Notes: a model not told the origin generated them from the letters alone. A stretch of DNA of 64,000 nt from Pseudomonas mosselii (GCF_019823065.1 NZ_CP081966.1:5177501-5241500), one strand, 5' to 3'. Positions 29,400-37,692 are shown, counted from the first letter of the stretch. Made by a program: numbers and translations.

Positions 29400-30845
29400 A
29401 TGCAATGGGAAGTTGTGATCGGGCTGGAGATTCATACCCAGCTCGCCACCCAGTCGAAGATCTTCTCCGGCAGCGCCACCACCTTCGGCTCCGAGCCGAA
29501 CACCCAGGCCAGCCTGGTCGACCTGGGCATGCCCGGCGTGCTGCCGGTGCTCAACCAGGAAGCCGTGCGCATGGCGTGCATGTTCGGCCTGGCGATCAAT
29601 GCCGAGATCGGGCCGCGCAACGTGTTCGCGCGCAAGAACTACTTCTACCCCGACCTGCCCAAGGGCTACCAGATCAGCCAGATGGACCTGCCGATCGTCG
29701 GCAAGGGCCACCTGGACATCGCCCTGGAAGACGGCACCATCAAGCGCATCGGCGTGACCCGCGCGCACCTTGAAGAAGACGCCGGCAAGAGCCTGCACGA
29801 AGACTTCAACGGCGCCACCGGCATTGACCTGAACCGCGCCGGCACCCCGCTGCTGGAAATCGTCTCCGAGCCGGACATGCGCAGCGCCAAAGAGGCAGTG
29901 GCCTACGTCAAGGCCATCCACGCCCTGGTGCGCTACCTGGGCATCTGCGACGGCAACATGGCCGAAGGCTCGCTGCGCTGCGACTGCAACGTCTCGATCC
30001 GCCCGAAAGGCCAGACCGAGTTCGGCACCCGCTGCGAGATCAAGAACGTCAACTCGTTCCGCTTCATCGAGCGGGCGATCAACAGCGAGATCCAGCGCCA
30101 GATCGACCTGATCGAGGACGGCGGCAAGGTGGTGCAGGAAACCCGCCTGTACGACCCGAACAAGGACGAGACCCGTTCCATGCGCAGCAAGGAGGAAGCC
30201 AACGACTACCGTTACTTCCCCGACCCGGACCTGCTGCCGGTGGTCATCGAGCCGAGCTTCCTCGACAGCGTGCGCGCCGCCCTGCCGGAGCTGCCGCCGC
30301 AGAAGGTCGAGCGCTTCCAGAGCCAGTACGGTCTGTCGGCCTACGACGCCAACGTGCTGGCCTCCAGCCGCGAGCAGGCCGACTACTTCGAGCAAGTGGT
30401 GAAGATTGGCGGCGACGCCAAGCTGGCCGCCAACTGGGTCATGGTCGAACTGGGCAGCCTGCTGAACAAGCTGGGCGTCGAGATCGACCAGTCGCCGGTC
30501 AGCGCCGAGCACCTCGGCGGTATGCTGCTGCGCATTCGCGACAACACCATCAGCGGCAAGATCGCCAAGACCGTGTTCGAGGCCATGGCCGCCGGTGAAG
30601 GCGATGCCGACGGCATCATCGCAAGCAAAGGTCTCAAGCAGGTCACCGACACCGGCGCGATCGACAAGATGCTCGACGAGATGCTCGCCGCCAATGCCGA
30701 ACAGGTCGAACAGTACCGCGCCGCCGACGAGGCCAAGCGCGGCAAGATGTTCGGTTTCTTCGTCGGCCAGGCGATGAAAGCCTCGAAAGGCAAGGCCAAC
30801 CCGGGGCAAGTGAACCAATTGCTCAAGGCCAAGCTCGAAGGGTGA
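29400..30845 (+). CDS. gatB: GatB, kinase subunit of Asp/Glu-tRNA amidotransferase
   Basis: A 481-residue protein that phosphorylates the misacylated amino acid and transfers ammonia to it. It has the cradle motif [20 protein letters not shown], then [17 protein letters not shown] and the C-terminal YqeY-like tail domain that binds tRNA. It lies 11 bases after gatA. A REP pair follows immediately. Confidence 0.98.
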   Translation: MQWEVVIGLEIHTQLATQSKIFSGSATTFGSEPNTQASLVDLGMPGVLPVLNQEAVRMACMFGLAINAEIGPRNVFARKNYFYPDLPKGYQISQMDLPIVGKGHLDIALEDGTIKRIGVTRAHLEEDAGKSLHEDFNGATGIDLNRAGTPLLEIVSEPDMRSAKEAVAYVKAIHALVRYLGICDGNMAEGSLRCDCNVSIRPKGQTEFGTRCEIKNVNSFRFIERAINSEIQRQIDLIEDGGKVVQETRLYDPNKDETRSMRSKEEANDYRYFPDPDLLPVVIEPSFLDSVRAALPELPPQKVERFQSQYGLSAYDANVLASSREQADYFEQVVKIGGDAKLAANWVMVELGSLLNKLGVEIDQSPVSAEHLGGMLLRIRDNTISGKIAKTVFEAMAAGEGDADGIIASKGLKQVTDTGAIDKMLDEMLAANAEQVEQYRAADEAKRGKMFGFFVGQAMKASKGKANPGQVNQLLKAKLEG

Positions 30846-30850
30846 TCCCG

Positions 30851-30902
30851 ATCGCGGGGCAAGCCCGCTCCCACGCCAGTGGGAGCGGGCTTGCCCCGCG
30901 AT
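30851..30902. repeat. Inverted REP pair between gatB and the RlpA-like gene
   Basis: Two inverted 24-base arms (ATCGCGGGGCAAGCCCGCTC and complement) with only about 4 bases between them, so the transcript would fold into one long hairpin. Its right edge contains the ATG at 30901. Confidence 0.9.
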
Positions 30903-30930
30903 GATCAGCGGCAACAGCGGAGCATCCGAC

Positions 30931-31305
30931 TTGCTAAGACGCGCCATCACCTCCCTCACCCTCTTCTCGCTCCTGGCCGGCTGCGCCAGCCATGACATCG
31001 ACCCTCGCGGTTACGACCAGACCGGCACCGCCTCCTACTACGGCGCCCGCCACCACGGCAAACGCACCGCCAGCGGCGAACCCTTCAACCAGCATGGCCT
31101 CACCGCCGCCCACCGTAGCCTGCCCTTCGGCAGCCAGGTGCTGGTCACCAACCTTGCCAACCAGCGCAGCGTCGTGGTGCGCATCAACGACCGCGGCCCG
31201 CATACCCGAGGCCGGCTGATCGACCTGTCACGCGCCGCCGCAGAAAAAATCGGCATGCTCCGTAGCGGAACCGCGCGAGTCCGGGTACAAGGTCTGAGCG
31301 ATTGA
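30931..31305 (+). CDS. Small RlpA-like double-psi beta-barrel lipoprotein
   Basis: A 124-residue predicted lipoprotein: short signal with lipobox LLAGC, then an RlpA-type double-psi beta-barrel with [39 protein letters not shown] and [15 protein letters not shown]. RlpA acts on glycan strands lacking stem peptides at septa. This version lacks the SPOR domain, so it is a short relative. TTG at 30931 gives a clean signal peptide and has GGAG 8 bases ahead. The ATG at 30901 is in frame but sits inside the REP hairpin without a Shine-Dalgarno. The stop is certain, the start less so. Confidence 0.82.
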   Translation: MLRRAITSLTLFSLLAGCASHDIDPRGYDQTGTASYYGARHHGKRTASGEPFNQHGLTAAHRSLPFGSQVLVTNLANQRSVVVRINDRGPHTRGRLIDLSRAAAEKIGMLRSGTARVRVQGLSD

Positions 31306-31324
31306 CCTGACTGGAGCCCTCGCC

Positions 31325-32410
31325 ATTTTCGACCTGGCCACCCTTCCCGCCTTCAGCCTGCTGCAACTGGGCCTGGGCCTCGTGCTGCTGATCATCGGCG
31401 CCGAACTGCTGGTGCGCGCCGCCCTGCGCCTGGCCGGTCGCCTGCATGTGCGCCCGCTGATCATCGGCCTGAGCCTGGTGGCCTTCGGCAGCACCGCGCC
31501 ACAGCTGACCGTGAGCCTGCAGGCCGCCTACCAGGGCGCACCGGACGTGGCGGTGGGCAGTGTCGTGGGCAGCAACATCTTCAACGTGCTAGTGATTCTC
31601 GGCCTGGCGGCGTTGATCATTCCGCTGCGCGTGTCGCGCCAACTGGTGCGCCTGGACATCCCGCTGATGATCCTGGCCAGCGCCCTGGTGTACCTGCTCG
31701 CGCTCAACGGCCAGCTGGGGCGCCTGGAAGGTGGCCTGCTGCTGCTCGGCCTGCTGGCTTACCTGGCCATGCTCTGGCATCAGTCGCGCCACTACGCCCG
31801 CACCTACCCCGCGCCGAGCACCCTGCATGCCAGCCCGCTGCGCTTCTGGAGCGCTGCGGTGTTGCAGATCGTCGTGGGCCTGGTCCTTCTGAGCCTGGCT
31901 GGCCACCTGTTGCTCGAGGCGGTGGTGGAGGTGGCCACCGACCTGGGCCTGTCCGAACGCATCATCGGCCTGACCGTGGTGGCCGTATGCACCTCGCTGC
32001 CGGAGCTGGCCGCCGCGCTGATCGCGGCCCTGCGTGGCGAACGGGAGATCGCCGTGGGCACGGTGATCGGCAGCAACCTGTTCAACCTGCTGGCGGTGCT
32101 GGGGCTCACGGCGGTGATCACCCCCGAGCCCTTGTCGATCTCACCCAACGCCCTGGACTTCGACCTGCCGGTAATGCTCGGCGTCGCCGCCCTGTCCCTG
32201 CCGGTGTTCTATTCCGGCTACCGGGTCACCCGCGCCGAAGGCCTGGTGTTCCTGTGCCTGTACCTGGCCTACGGCCTGCATGTGGTGGCCTTCACCACTG
32301 GCATGCCGCTGGCCGGACGCCTTGAACGACTGATGCTGTTCTATGTGATGCCCGTGCTCGGGGTCGTGCTGCTGTACACCACGGCCCGCGCCTGGCGCCG
32401 CCAACACTAA
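31325..32410 (+). CDS. CaCA-family sodium/calcium-type antiporter with a likely ATT start
   Basis: About 361 residues and ten hydrophobic segments, with the two inverted CaCA repeats. The alpha-1 region reads LSLVAFGSTAPQLTVSLQAA plus VGSNIFNVL; the alpha-2 region reads VVAVCTSLPELAAALIAALRG, plus IGSNLFNLL. The ion-binding Glu is present in alpha-2 (TSLPE, about residue 227) but is Gln in alpha-1 (STAPQ, residue 60). No ATG, GTG or TTG precedes the first helix. GGAG stands 8 bases before the ATT at 31325, which would encode (M)FDLATLPAFSLL. The first conventional start, GTG at 31382, truncates helix 1. Confidence 0.8.
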   Translation: MFDLATLPAFSLLQLGLGLVLLIIGAELLVRAALRLAGRLHVRPLIIGLSLVAFGSTAPQLTVSLQAAYQGAPDVAVGSVVGSNIFNVLVILGLAALIIPLRVSRQLVRLDIPLMILASALVYLLALNGQLGRLEGGLLLLGLLAYLAMLWHQSRHYARTYPAPSTLHASPLRFWSAAVLQIVVGLVLLSLAGHLLLEAVVEVATDLGLSERIIGLTVVAVCTSLPELAAALIAALRGEREIAVGTVIGSNLFNLLAVLGLTAVITPEPLSISPNALDFDLPVMLGVAALSLPVFYSGYRVTRAEGLVFLCLYLAYGLHVVAFTTGMPLAGRLERLMLFYVMPVLGVVLLYTTARAWRRQH

Positions 32411-32420
32411 GGAAAACAAC

Positions 32421-32807
32421 ATGGCTGACACGAAACAGACCGGCGAAGGCATTCGCCGCCAGGTGATGGGCGATGCCTTCGTCGATCGCGCCCTGGGCAA
32501 CGCGACTGCGTTCACTCAACCGCTGCAGGACTTCGTCAACGAGCATGCCTGGGGGAGTGTCTGGGCCCGTGACGGGTTGCCGCTGAAGACCCGCAGCCTG
32601 ATCACCCTGGCGGCCCTGACCGCGCTCAAGTGCCCGCAGGAGCTCAAGGGGCATGTACGCGGGGCGCTTAACAACGGTTGCACCGTTGAGGAGATCCGCG
32701 AGGCGCTGCTGCATTGCGCGGTGTATGCCGGGGTGCCGGCGGCGATTGATGCGTTTCGGGCGGCGCAGGAAGTGATTGATAGCTATCAGGCGAGTTCTAG
32801 CGATTAA
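32421..32807 (+). CDS. Carboxymuconolactone decarboxylase-family protein
   Basis: A 128-residue CMD/AhpD-fold protein with AALTALKCPQELKGHVRGAL and GCTVEEIREALLHCAVYAG. It resembles 4-carboxymuconolactone decarboxylase (PcaC) in size and pattern. There is no protocatechuate pathway gene nearby, and the AhpD-type CxxC is absent (single Cys residues only), so a generic CMD call is safest. AAGGAA precedes the ATG by 6 bases. It is the last gene before the AT-rich gap. Confidence 0.85.
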   Translation: MADTKQTGEGIRRQVMGDAFVDRALGNATAFTQPLQDFVNEHAWGSVWARDGLPLKTRSLITLAALTALKCPQELKGHVRGALNNGCTVEEIREALLHCAVYAGVPAAIDAFRAAQEVIDSYQASSSD

Positions 32808-32832
32808 GGGCGGGCGCCCTGGCCTCGTGACT

Positions 32833-32874
32833 GTTACCTATGTGGGTGAACTACTGTGTAACCCATGTGGGTGA
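32833..32874. repeat. Two direct repeats 25 bases apart
   Basis: GTTACCTATGTGGGTGA (32833-32849) and GTAACCCATGTGGGTGA (32858-32874) differ at two positions. Repeats of this sort near a composition break resemble the end of an insertion sequence, but no transposase remnant is visible. Confidence 0.6.
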
Positions 32875-32956
32875 TCCATACAGCTTGGCGATCAGAAGAT
32901 TAACCACCCCGTCCACTAGCGACAGCTGCGCCAGTCCAGGCGCCGCTCGTACCTTC

Positions 32957-32995
32957 GCGACTTCAGGAGGCCTGCGTTCGGCCTCCTGAAGTCGC
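32957..32995. repeat. Perfect 16-bp hairpin
   Basis: GCGACTTCAGGAGGCC and GGCCTCCTGAAGTCGC pair perfectly around the 7-base loop TGCGTTC. No T-run follows on either strand, so it is not a standard intrinsic terminator, although it lies between convergent genes. Confidence 0.85.
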
Positions 32996-33200
32996 AATTG
33001 GCGTCGCCTGAACTATCGCGCATTTAGAAGCAAGATCAAGATCAAATGATGCGAATTTGGAGATTAGACAGTTGGCAATATTTTGACTGCCTGTGATGGC
33101 AACCGAAAGATTGAAAATAGACTTGAATGACGATATTACGTCATCCAAGCCTGCTCGGCTTCAGGACACCATAAGCATCCCGAAACCGAACTAGATAAAA

Positions 33201-34556
33201 TCAGGCCTGCCGCGCCTTCTTGATCCGGAACGCTACCCACAACACAGCAATCCACGCCGGAATCAACATCACCGAAATACGAATCGGCGGCGTCAGGTAC
33301 ATCACCACCAGGATCAGCACGATGAACGCCAGGCACAGGTAGTTGGTCAGCGGATGCCCCAGGCTACGGTAGAACGGCTGGATACCTGCCGCCAGCTTGG
33401 CCTTGCGGAATTTCAAGTGGGTGATACTGATGCTCGCCCAGTTGATCACCAACGCCGACACCGCCAAAGCCATGAGCAGGCCGAAGGCCTCACCCGGCAT
33501 CAGGTAGTTGATCACCACGCACAGGCCGGTGGCGAAGGCCGACACGCCCAGCGCGGTGAGCGGCACGCCACGACGGCTGACCTTGAGCAGTTGGCGCGGC
33601 GCGTCACCCTGCGTGGCCAGGCCGAACAGCATGCGACTGTTGGCGTACACGCAGCTGTTGTAGACCGACAGCGCGGCGGTCAGCACCACGACGTTGAGGA
33701 TCGTCGCCACCAGGTCGCTGTCCAGTTCGTGGAAGATCATCACGAACGGACTGCCGCCCTGCACCACCTTCTGCCACGGATACAGCGACAGCAGCACGGC
33801 CAGCGCGCCGATGTAGAAGATCAGGATGCGATAGACCACCTGGTTGGTGGCCTTCGGAATGCTCTCACGCGGGTTGGCCGCCTCGGCGGCGGTGATACCC
33901 ACCAGCTCCAGGCCACCGAACGAGAACATGATCACCGCCAGCGCCATGATCAGCCCGGTGACGCCATTGGGGAAGAAGCCACCGTACTGCCACAGATTGG
34001 CGACGCTGGCATCCGGTCCGCCGTGGCCACTGGTCAGCAGCCAGGCACCGAAACCGATCATGCTGACGATCGCCACCACCTTGACCAGGGCGAACCAGAA
34101 CTCCATTTCGCCGTATACCTTCACCTGAGTCAGGTTGATGGCGTTGATCACCACGAAGAAGATCGCCGCCGTAGCCCAGGTGGGGAAGTCCGGCCACCAG
34201 TACTGCACGTAGATGCCCACCGCGGTGAGTTCGGCCATGCCGACCAACACGTAGACCACCCAGTAGTTCCAGCCCGAGACGAAACCGGCGAACTCGCTCC
34301 AGTACTGGTGGGCAAAGTGGCTGAAGCTGCCGGCGACCGGCTCCTCGACCACCATCTCGCCCAGCTGGCGCATGATCAGGAAGGCCATCAGGCCGGCGAT
34401 CGCGTAGCCCAGCAACACCGACGGGCCGGCCAGCTGGATGGTCTGGGCGATGCCCAGGAACAGCCCGGTGCCGATGGCCCCGCCCAGCGCGATCAGCTGG
34501 ATATGGCGATTCTTCAGCCCGCGCTGCAAGCGCTCGGGCGTGCTCTGGTCTTGCAT
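33201..34556 (-). CDS. Amino acid permease of the AroP/PheP type
   Basis: A 451-residue APC-superfamily (AAT family) transporter with about 12 helices. The N-terminal signature is RGLKNRHIQLIALGGAIGTG, then EEPVAGSFSHFAHQYW and FSFGGLELVGITAAEA. The wording is closest to aromatic amino acid permeases (AroP, PheP), though substrate assignment from sequence alone is uncertain. It is convergent with the CMD-family gene. The start ATG at 34556 follows an AGGACA site. Confidence 0.88.
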   Translation of the reverse strand: MQDQSTPERLQRGLKNRHIQLIALGGAIGTGLFLGIAQTIQLAGPSVLLGYAIAGLMAFLIMRQLGEMVVEEPVAGSFSHFAHQYWSEFAGFVSGWNYWVVYVLVGMAELTAVGIYVQYWWPDFPTWATAAIFFVVINAINLTQVKVYGEMEFWFALVKVVAIVSMIGFGAWLLTSGHGGPDASVANLWQYGGFFPNGVTGLIMALAVIMFSFGGLELVGITAAEAANPRESIPKATNQVVYRILIFYIGALAVLLSLYPWQKVVQGGSPFVMIFHELDSDLVATILNVVVLTAALSVYNSCVYANSRMLFGLATQGDAPRQLLKVSRRGVPLTALGVSAFATGLCVVINYLMPGEAFGLLMALAVSALVINWASISITHLKFRKAKLAAGIQPFYRSLGHPLTNYLCLAFIVLILVVMYLTPPIRISVMLIPAWIAVLWVAFRIKKARQA

Positions 34557-34604
34557 GAAGTGTCCTTTAGGTGAGGCAGTGTTATTGGTTTTGCTTGCAA
34601 TGGA

Positions 34605-35546
34605 CTAGATCCATCCACCCCATTGCAAGAAGAAAATCCCGATGTTCGTGGTGACGGCGGCCATCAGCGTGGTGATCACGATGATCGACGCCGCCAGCTC
34701 ATGGTTGCCGTTGGCTTCCCGCGCCATCACATAACTGGCCGCCGCGGTGGGGCTGCCGATGTAGAGGAACAGGATGCCAAGCTCGGCACCGCGAAAACCG
34801 CACAACCAGGCGCCAAGCGTTCCCAGCACCGGCAGCCAGACCATCTTCACCAGGCTGACATCGATGGCCAACCGGCCACTGTCGCGCAGCGCCGTCAGTG
34901 ACAGGGTGCCGCCGATGCAGATCAACGCCAGCGGCAAGGTCATCTGTGCCAGGTAGTCCCCCGAGGTCAGCAGCCAGTTGGGCAGCGGCACCTGACCGTA
35001 GGCCATGGGCGTGGCCAGCAGCACGCTGATGATCAACGGGTTGCTGAGGATGCTCTTGCAGATGCTCCACGGGTCGGACTTCAGGTCCGGGCTGTACACC
35101 GCCAGGACCACCGTCGACAGCGAGTTGTACAGCAGGATCACCAGCCCGGCCAGCAGCGCGCCGAGGGATATACCGTAGTCGCCATACAGGCTGGCCGCCA
35201 GTGCCAGGCCGATCACGCCGTTGTTGCCGCGAAATGCGCCCTGCGTGTAGACGCCCCGGTCCGCCCGCGGACAGCGCCAGATCGCCAAGCCCCAGGCCAG
35301 GCCGAAACACGCCAGCGTCGCAACCACGAAGTAGAGGATCACCCCAGGTTTCACCGCAGACGCCAGGTCGGCATGGTAGATGCCGAGGAACAGCAGCGCC
35401 GGCATGCACACGTTGAACACCAGCTTCGAGGCGACCCGGTTGAAGTTGTCGTCGATCAAGCGGATGCGCTTGAGCAGCACGCCCATGAACAGCATGGCGA
35501 ACACAGGGGCCGTGATGTTCAGTGTCTGGATAAGAAGGGCAAGCAT
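34605..35546 (-). CDS. AEC-family (auxin efflux carrier-like) transporter
   Basis: A 313-residue membrane protein with about ten helices in two inverted halves. Features include FRGNNGVIGLALAASLYGDYG and the C-terminal IGSPTAAASYVMAREANGN, both typical of bacterial AEC transporters for malate/malonate or other small organic acids. The substrate is unknown. It is divergent from the LexA-boxed gene, with a shared upstream region of 189 bases. Confidence 0.88.
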   Translation of the reverse strand: MLALLIQTLNITAPVFAMLFMGVLLKRIRLIDDNFNRVASKLVFNVCMPALLFLGIYHADLASAVKPGVILYFVVATLACFGLAWGLAIWRCPRADRGVYTQGAFRGNNGVIGLALAASLYGDYGISLGALLAGLVILLYNSLSTVVLAVYSPDLKSDPWSICKSILSNPLIISVLLATPMAYGQVPLPNWLLTSGDYLAQMTLPLALICIGGTLSLTALRDSGRLAIDVSLVKMVWLPVLGTLGAWLCGFRGAELGILFLYIGSPTAAASYVMAREANGNHELAASIIVITTLMAAVTTNIGIFFLQWGGWI

Positions 35547-35644
35547 GCAACGTGTTCCCGGGAATTACCGTCAAGGGCGCAATCATACGTGAGTGCCGGG
35601 GAGTTGCGCCCGCCACAGTAGCCAGATGCCCGCACAAAGAGATC

Positions 35645-35672
35645 TTGACGTAGGAATTTTCCTGAATATAGT
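35645..35672 (+). promoter_or_regulatory. Sigma-70 promoter ahead of the LexA box
   Basis: TTGACG (35645-35650), a 16-base spacer and TATAGT (35667-35672), each five of six to consensus. The predicted transcription start falls at the left edge of the LexA box. Confidence 0.7.
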
Positions 35673-35678
35673 AAGAAT

Positions 35679-35698
35679 TACTGTATATATATACAGTA
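35679..35698 (+). promoter_or_regulatory. Consensus LexA (SOS) box
   Basis: TACTGTATATATATACAGTA is a perfect 20-base palindrome and equals the E. coli-type LexA consensus with CTG-N10-CAG. It overlaps the expected transcription start, 37 bases before the ATG of the phospholipase-like gene. LexA bound here should give tight repression relieved by DNA damage. Confidence 0.9.
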
Positions 35699-35735
35699 TA
35701 AAAATGGACGATCCAGACATTGCAAGGAGCAAATC

Positions 35736-37370
35736 ATGTCAGGAATGCACACTCTGCCTGTCGCCGCGAAGGCCCAGGTAACGCTGGTGGTCGCCGACCT
35801 CGAGCAGTTGTTCGAGGAACAGGGCGTCGCCCTGCCCGGCCCCGACAGCCATCTGATGTTGGTCATGCATGGCCACCATACCGTCAAGTATCACCGCCTT
35901 GCGCCGCCACCGGCACGCGGCCCATCCGCACGGCGCGGGCCGGAGCTGTTCTTCGAAGGCGGCGAACACACCGCCATCGGCGACAACACCCTGCTGCGCT
36001 TTGAAGCGGGTCAACCGGGTATCCCCGCCCATCAGTCGCCGCTGCCGTTGCCCAACGGCCTGAGCCTGACCTATGGCCAGGTGATTGCCTTGGGCGGCGA
36101 CTTCTACGGTTTGCCCGAGCGCCCAATCGCCGATGGCGTCAACGACGCCGAACGGGTCGAGCGCTTCACCCAGGCCTTCGACTCCCTGGCGCGCCTGCCA
36201 GCGGCCAAGGCGGAAGCCGAACAGATCCTTGCGGTCATGCAGGAAGAAATCGGTGCCGCCAACCAGGCTATCAAGGACGGCCGTCAGCCCCACGAGGCCT
36301 ATGACGCGCTGGGTGACAGCCTGTCGGCGCGCTGGAACCGCATCACCGGGGGCGGCAGCTTCGCCTCCGACCTGTTCCCCCTGGGCCGCTACCTGAAACT
36401 GGCCGCCAGCAACTGGGACCACTTCGGCCCCTGGGCGCTGGCGGCCTACCAGGCCGGCCACGCCGCCGCCCTGCAGCAGGCGCTCAAAGCCCGCGCCAGC
36501 GGCGAGGAGCGCGACCTGCAACTGGCCTATGCGATGAACGCCTTCGCCGACCACTTCCTCACCGACCTGTTCTCCGCCGGCCACCTGCGGGTGCCGCGCA
36601 AGGCCCTGGCCGATACCGTCACGCCGAGTGACGTCGGCTCGCTGATCTCGCGCTTCATGCACGACGAGGACAGCAAGTACGGCCTGGCCGTGCGCAATGC
36701 CGAAGGCGAGCAATGGCGCGCCTACGGCGACAAGCGCTACTTCGACAGCGTCGATGTGGCCAACCGTCGCCAGGTGGGCCGCGCCGTGCAACGGTCGGCC
36801 GACGAGGTGTTCCAGGCCTTCGCCGAAGGCCGCGCGCCGGCGGCGAAGGACTTCGCGGCGCTGCGCCTGGCGCCCGACCTGCGGGCCGCCGAGCAGGACC
36901 TGGTGCCCGGCAACTTCGCCCCGCTGTACTTCCAAGACGGCAAGACCGTACTGCGGCGCAAGGATGTCAACGACCTCAACGATCGCACCCGCATCGGCGA
37001 CTGGTGGGGCTGGAGCACCTACCTGCTGCTCAAGGACTACAAGCCGAACAAGCCCACCGGCTTCATCGATGCCCCGGGCACCTCGCCAGCGATCACCGGC
37101 TGGGAGCGCCGCGAGCCCGATGGCCTGAACTGGCAACGGGGCAACGCGGTGCGCTACGCCTTCAGCGTCACCGACCAGCTCAATGAGTCGTACATCGGCC
37201 CGTGGAGTGCCTATGTCGAGTTGACCGATCAGTTCCACCCGAGCGTGCAAGTGCCAACGGACGGCAAGCAACGCGGGCGCAACCTGTTCCGCCAGTTCCG
37301 CGGCGGTTCACCGGAACTGATTGCCAGCCTGGACGGCAAGACCACGCTCTATATCGATCGCAACGCGTGA
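35736..37370 (+). CDS. SOS-controlled zinc phospholipase C-like protein
   Basis: A 544-residue soluble protein. Putative metal-site motifs resemble the zinc phospholipase C / P1-nuclease type seen in the P. fluorescens PLC and Legionella PlcC group: GGDFYG (Asp122), NWDHFG (His229), AGH (His242), and ADHFLTDLFSAGH (His273, Asp277, His283). No Sec or lipoprotein signal is visible, so it is cytoplasmic or leaves by lysis or another route. AAGGAG precedes the ATG at 35736. A consensus LexA box and sigma-70 promoter lie directly upstream. A 62-residue gene follows after 14 bases with a strong ribosome site. The fold is inferred from motifs; activity and target are unknown. Confidence 0.75.
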   Translation: MSGMHTLPVAAKAQVTLVVADLEQLFEEQGVALPGPDSHLMLVMHGHHTVKYHRLAPPPARGPSARRGPELFFEGGEHTAIGDNTLLRFEAGQPGIPAHQSPLPLPNGLSLTYGQVIALGGDFYGLPERPIADGVNDAERVERFTQAFDSLARLPAAKAEAEQILAVMQEEIGAANQAIKDGRQPHEAYDALGDSLSARWNRITGGGSFASDLFPLGRYLKLAASNWDHFGPWALAAYQAGHAAALQQALKARASGEERDLQLAYAMNAFADHFLTDLFSAGHLRVPRKALADTVTPSDVGSLISRFMHDEDSKYGLAVRNAEGEQWRAYGDKRYFDSVDVANRRQVGRAVQRSADEVFQAFAEGRAPAAKDFAALRLAPDLRAAEQDLVPGNFAPLYFQDGKTVLRRKDVNDLNDRTRIGDWWGWSTYLLLKDYKPNKPTGFIDAPGTSPAITGWERREPDGLNWQRGNAVRYAFSVTDQLNESYIGPWSAYVELTDQFHPSVQVPTDGKQRGRNLFRQFRGGSPELIASLDGKTTLYIDRNA

Positions 37371-37384
37371 CAAGGAGGTCACCG

Positions 37385-37573
37385 ATGAATATCAAGGTCA
37401 AACTGGAACTGGCTTCGGGCCAGTCGATGGAGGGCATGCCGCTGGAGTTGCTGCGTGCCGGCAAGGTGATTGGCCGGGCGAAAGTGCCGGCGGGGGGACA
37501 GGTGGCGTTCGAGGCGCCATCGGGGGCTGGGCAGCTGGCGGTGCGGGTTGACCGCTCGAAAGGGAAAGCCTGA
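37385..37573 (+). CDS. 62-residue partner of the SOS-controlled phospholipase-like gene
   Basis: MNIKVKLELASGQSMEGMPL starts a short protein with alternating hydrophobic and polar residues, suggesting a small beta-sandwich like those of carboxypeptidase-regulatory or transthyretin-like domains. It has no signal peptide and no cysteine. AAGGAGGT lies 5 bases before the ATG, so translation should be efficient. Its place in the SOS transcript suggests a chaperone, inhibitor or adaptor for the upstream enzyme; this is inference from position only. Confidence 0.75.
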   Translation: MNIKVKLELASGQSMEGMPLELLRAGKVIGRAKVPAGGQVAFEAPSGAGQLAVRVDRSKGKA

Positions 37574-37603
37574 CAAAACGCTGGGGGCCACTACGTGGCC
37601 CTT

Positions 37604-37666
37604 TCGCCGGCAAGCCGACTTCCACAGGGCATCGGTGATCCTTGTGGGAGCCGGCTTGCCGGCGAT
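37604..37666. repeat. Imperfect inverted REP-type pair
   Basis: CGCCGGCAAGCCGACTTCCA and GTGGGAGCCGGCTTGCCGGC face each other across about 15 bases. This GCCGGCAAGCCGG core is a sequence variant of the GCGGGGCAAGCCCGC elements elsewhere in the window. It lies between convergent genes. Confidence 0.8.
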
Positions 37667-37692
37667 GGGGCGCGCAGCGTCCCCAGTGGACT

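Larger units (their letters stand above)
32808..33200. other. AT-richer intergenic island with hairpin and repeats
   Basis: About 390 bases between convergent genes. The right half (about 33010-33190) is clearly poorer in G+C than the window. The left part carries two direct repeats and a perfect hairpin, listed separately. No convincing gene is seen; a 61-codon leftward frame at 32963-33148 runs through the hairpin and has no good ribosome site. It may be a scar of a lost mobile element. Confidence 0.6.

Noticed and set aside
32963..33148. A 61-codon leftward frame in the AT-rich gap
   Set aside because: No good ribosome site, part of it is the perfect hairpin, and no conserved sequence is recognised. 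It could be a gene remnant but cannot be supported.
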